Assembly (NCBI GenBank): GCA_023807065.1
Contig: JAJJLU010000708.1
Span: forward strand, 1-22,050
Direction: 5' to 3'
Length of the DNA stretch: 22,050 nucleotides
Origin: Isotricha intestinalis
Taxonomy: Eukaryota > Ciliophora > Litostomatea > Vestibuliferida > Isotrichidae
The notes under the pieces: generated by a model
The model's database searches: none
What the model saw: the letters and a program-made list of their open reading frames with translations, nothing else
Told to the model about the DNA's origin: nothing
Part shown: positions 21,401 to 22,050 of the stretch, one piece after another
Numbering within the stretch: the stretch's first letter is position 1
Layout: every line of letters begins with the position of its first letter
Made by a program: the position numbers and the translations under genes

Positions 21401-22050
21401 AGATTATTTTTTCCTTCCTTTAGATTATATTGAAAAATTTGATGAATCTTTTACAATATTCTTCAAATCCACTGAAAACAAATTTAAAATAGAGAAAGAA
21501 TATTTTATTTCTTTAATTAAAGAAAAAAATGGATTTGATATTTTTATTACTCATTTAATAAATCAATTAATCTCAAATTTCACAATAGAAAATTATATTC
21601 AAAGCAATAAATCATTATTAGATAATTTTTCAAGTTGGACTCTTGATATTTTAAATAGCATTCAGCCTCCAGAAATATTAAAAGAATTCATAAAATTATT
21701 CACTAATCCAGATAAATTTCTTCAAACTCTATCACCAAATATCCAAAAAATTCCAATAAATGAATATGAAATGTTATTATTTTCCTTCAGATTAATATCA
21801 AATTGTTTATTATCAGGTGAAAATAATTTTTACAGAAATTTATTATCTCCAAATATGTTAAATTACATAAAAGAAAATTATATTCCAGGAGAAGAACCAA
21901 ATGAAAGTCGTTTAATTAATTCAGCTCAAGAAATAGAAAGATTTTTGCGAAGTACACCAGATGTAGGAAATTATATGGCAGCAGCATATATATGTCCATG
22001 TGGACAATGGTATGATGTTGCAAATTGTGGTTTTCCAATTTCAGAATCTC
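18396..22050 (+). CDS. RNF213/mysterin-like protein, C-terminal E3 part (continuation in -1 frame, runs off the window)
   Basis: I translated this frame by hand: it has no stop from 18396 to the window end (1218 codons). It carries on the protein of 10129-18435 with the same composition, entering near GAA 18411. If joined there, the visible protein is about 3974 residues, and it is unfinished; human RNF213 has about 5200. The segment corresponds to the last AAA modules and the E3 shell of RNF213. Visible pieces include a Lys/Arg/Glu/Gln helix at about 18958-19060, then HLSDFEQIFIDNLNG (19084-19128), which I take as the family's conserved stretch after that helix. Cysteines are few and scattered, so no C3HC4 RING is present up to 21980. 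The last 20 codons start an RZ-type zinc finger (CPCGQWYDVANCG, 21993-22031). No start codon of its own is expected. If the frame break is real and not bypassed, this part is a dead remnant. Confidence 0.88.
21987..22050 (+). other. RZ-type zinc finger, 5' part, with altered ligand pattern
   Basis: The codons read YICPCGQWYDVANCGFP, matching the first half of the RZ finger of RNF213 and ZNFX1 (pattern C-P-N-G-H-P-Y-x-I-G-x-C-G-x-P). In RNF213 this finger, not the RING, is needed for ubiquitylating bacterial lipopolysaccharide. The His of the usual C-x3-H pair is Gln here (codon 22005-22007). A Cys sits two residues before it (21999-22001), giving C-x-C. The distal C-x2-C pair lies beyond the window, so completeness cannot be judged. 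Confidence 0.75.

Noticed and set aside
18411..22050. Idea of a separate gene downstream of the RNF213-like frame
   Set aside because: There is no spacer, no A-rich leader with a sensible ATG near 18411, and the sequence continues the RNF213 domain order up to the RZ finger, so it is the same gene in a shifted frame.
1..22050. CRISPR array, insertion sequence, phage or bacterial operon
   Set aside because: There are no spaced direct repeats, transposase frames or terminal inverted repeats, and all recognised genes are of eukaryotic families.

Overview
The window is from a very A+T-rich eukaryotic nuclear genome, probably a free-living or symbiotic protist (or another AT-rich unicellular eukaryote). 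By eye, intergenic DNA is well above 80% A+T. The gene content is eukaryote-specific: a P4-type lipid flippase, an Arf-family GTPase, a WD40 propeller and a giant RNF213/mysterin-type AAA+ protein. No spliceosomal introns are needed to read any of them. The genes end in TAA or TAG, glutamine is written CAA and tryptophan TGG, so the standard genetic code fits and the Tetrahymena/Paramecium code (TAA/TAG as Gln) does not. Start codons sit in an A-rich context (xAAAATG). I cannot name the lineage from this window. The flippase membrane-segment wording looks ciliate-like to me, but that is a weak impression.

Layout: 1-979, no convincing gene; 980-1885 (-), a complete seven-bladed WD40 protein; 1886-2663, AT-rich spacer; 2664-6647 (-), a complete P4-ATPase of 1327 aa; 6648-7854, a 1.2 kb spacer between divergent genes that must hold both promoters; 7855-8400 (+), a complete Arf-like GTPase of 181 aa; 8401-10128, a 1.7 kb AT-rich spacer; 10129 to the window end (+), a giant RNF213-like gene. 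The RNF213-like gene reads in one frame to a TAA at 18433-18435. The same protein continues in the -1 frame (codons from 18411) without a stop to 22050, where the window cuts an RZ-type zinc finger.

The main point of interest is the RNF213-like gene. It has three P-loops and the RNF213-specific motifs of the AAA3 and AAA4 modules. No RING finger is visible before the RZ finger. The RZ finger has a changed metal-ligand pattern (C-P-C-G-Q instead of C-P-N-G-H). A -1 frame change sits on a ten-A run that also forms an in-frame A AAA AAG slippery heptamer. A homopolymer error in the sequence, a real mutation and programmed frameshifting are all possible; the first is the simplest.

Functionally, the flippase and the Arf GTPase could both serve Golgi/endosomal membrane traffic, and RNF213 proteins act at membranes and lipid droplets and on pathogen surfaces in animals. 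Nothing in the sequence shows that these neighbours are co-regulated.
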